Assembly (NCBI GenBank): GCA_016788705.1
Contig: JAEUSQ010000050.1
Location: 62,001-126,000, forward strand
Origin: Bacteroidetes Order II. bacterium
GTDB taxonomy: Bacteria; Bacteroidota; Rhodothermia; Rhodothermales; UBA2364
DNA length: 64,000 nucleotides
Direction of reading: 5' to 3'
The notes beneath the pieces were generated by a model. It was given only the letters and a program-made list of their open reading frames with translations, did not search any database and had not been told where the DNA came from. A program made the position numbers and the translations under genes. Positions 63,555-64,000 of this stretch are shown here, piece after piece. Within the stretch, counting starts at the first letter, position 1, and each line of letters opens with the position of its first letter.

Positions 63555-64000
63555 AACATATAAGGGTAAGTTTACTAGATTGACAGGATTACGGACATCC
63601 ATAGTGAGTTGGCACTTTGCACCTATCCGCCACAGACAGATTCGGACGGGGGAACAAATTATCCAAATATTTTTTTCACAAACCATGTGATGCGAATTTT
63701 CATCCATGAGAGTTCGGTTTGGTAGAATCGTCTAAATGTCCCGATACAGATCCCACCCACACGGGCAATGGCAGCCATAGAAACTACACCTACAATGCAA
63801 AATCCAGCCTTGAATATTGCGGTCAACGGCGGTGTATTCAGAACCAGATGCCATGATGGTAGATGTTGTGTGAGAACTACATATAAAAGACTCGGCATCT
63901 GTTTTTTGTTTCAATAATCTGAAATTTCCGCACTACATATAGTTTACACATGCAATTCTTTACTGAGTATAAATGAAGGAATATTTTCCGTACATTCGCT
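63555..64000. other. Intergenic tail, no identified feature
   Basis: 446 bp at the window edge. Two overlapping minus-strand reading frames of 60-79 codons have no recognisable domain. It may include the promoter of the small lipoprotein and part of a neighbour's upstream region. Confidence 0.42.

Noticed and set aside
63659-63898. 79-codon minus-strand reading frame near the window end
   Set aside because: Weak hydrophobic start but no family match, and another overlapping frame is similar in length.

Overview
The window carries a Bacteroidota-type gene set: SusC/SusD and Oar-like TonB-dependent receptors, a DUF4249/TonB receptor pair, a hybrid two-component system (HTCS) regulator, a bacillithiol deacetylase (BshB1), DUF5683 and DUF5916 proteins, Por-secretion (T9SS) C-terminal sorting domains and no consistent Shine-Dalgarno sequences. 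Moderate GC and the mix of families would fit a deep lineage such as Rhodothermia, but no 16S gene is present and this placement is inference. There is no phage, insertion sequence or CRISPR array. About 45 protein genes, one tRNA and one clear pseudogene are annotated.

Layout. 1-3.6 kb: partial bshB1, a DnaA-box-bearing gap, a degenerate Y-family polymerase homologue, a GNAT acetyltransferase and a DUF5683 protein. 3.6-14 kb: an outer-membrane locus (DUF4249 lipoprotein, TonB receptor, 1370-aa HTCS sensor/regulator, DUF5916 protein). 14-17.6 kb: the classical thrS-infC-rpmI-rplT translation operon; infC appears to start at an AUC codon. Then tRNA-Val(GAC). 17.9-26.2 kb: a divergent cluster that can be read as agmatine -> N-carbamoylputrescine -> putrescine and GABA -> succinate semialdehyde -> succinate (lipoprotein AguA, AguB; GabT, GabD, an NhaC-type antiporter, a GNAT protein) plus an outer-membrane protein. 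26.5-31.4 kb: HD hydrolase, a decayed T9SS-secreted beta-propeller pseudogene, glycine dehydrogenase GcvP. 31.4-32.2 kb: a long AT-rich gap with two nested-hairpin elements. 32.2-40.5 kb: small unknown protein + aldehyde dehydrogenase, NTF2-like lipoprotein, QueG, CreD-like protein, group II PLP decarboxylase, PlsC-like acyltransferase. 40.6-50.3 kb: Oar-like receptor, a glycosyltransferase + PAP2_C lipid-headgroup-transferase pair, SusD/SusC. 50.9-63.6 kb: aminotransferase, FolE and QueD (pterin/queuosine), HIT protein, lipoproteins, PriA, secreted alpha/beta hydrolase, GT4 glycosyltransferase, a large M4 metalloprotease with T9SS domain and a small lipoprotein.

The most interesting large-scale signal is a reversal of strand composition. 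To the left of about 31.4 kb the + strand is C-rich (also inside + strand genes). To the right of about 38 kb it is G-rich. This is the polarity expected at a replication origin, and the structured AT-rich gap at 31,367-32,249 lies at its edge. The counts were made by eye on sampled lines, so this is a hypothesis. No wholly new multi-gene system is proven here; the best candidates for new biology are this gap with its folded elements, the catalytically dead stand-alone Y-family protein, the split-compartment agmatine/GABA cluster, and the GT + PAP2_C lipid pair.
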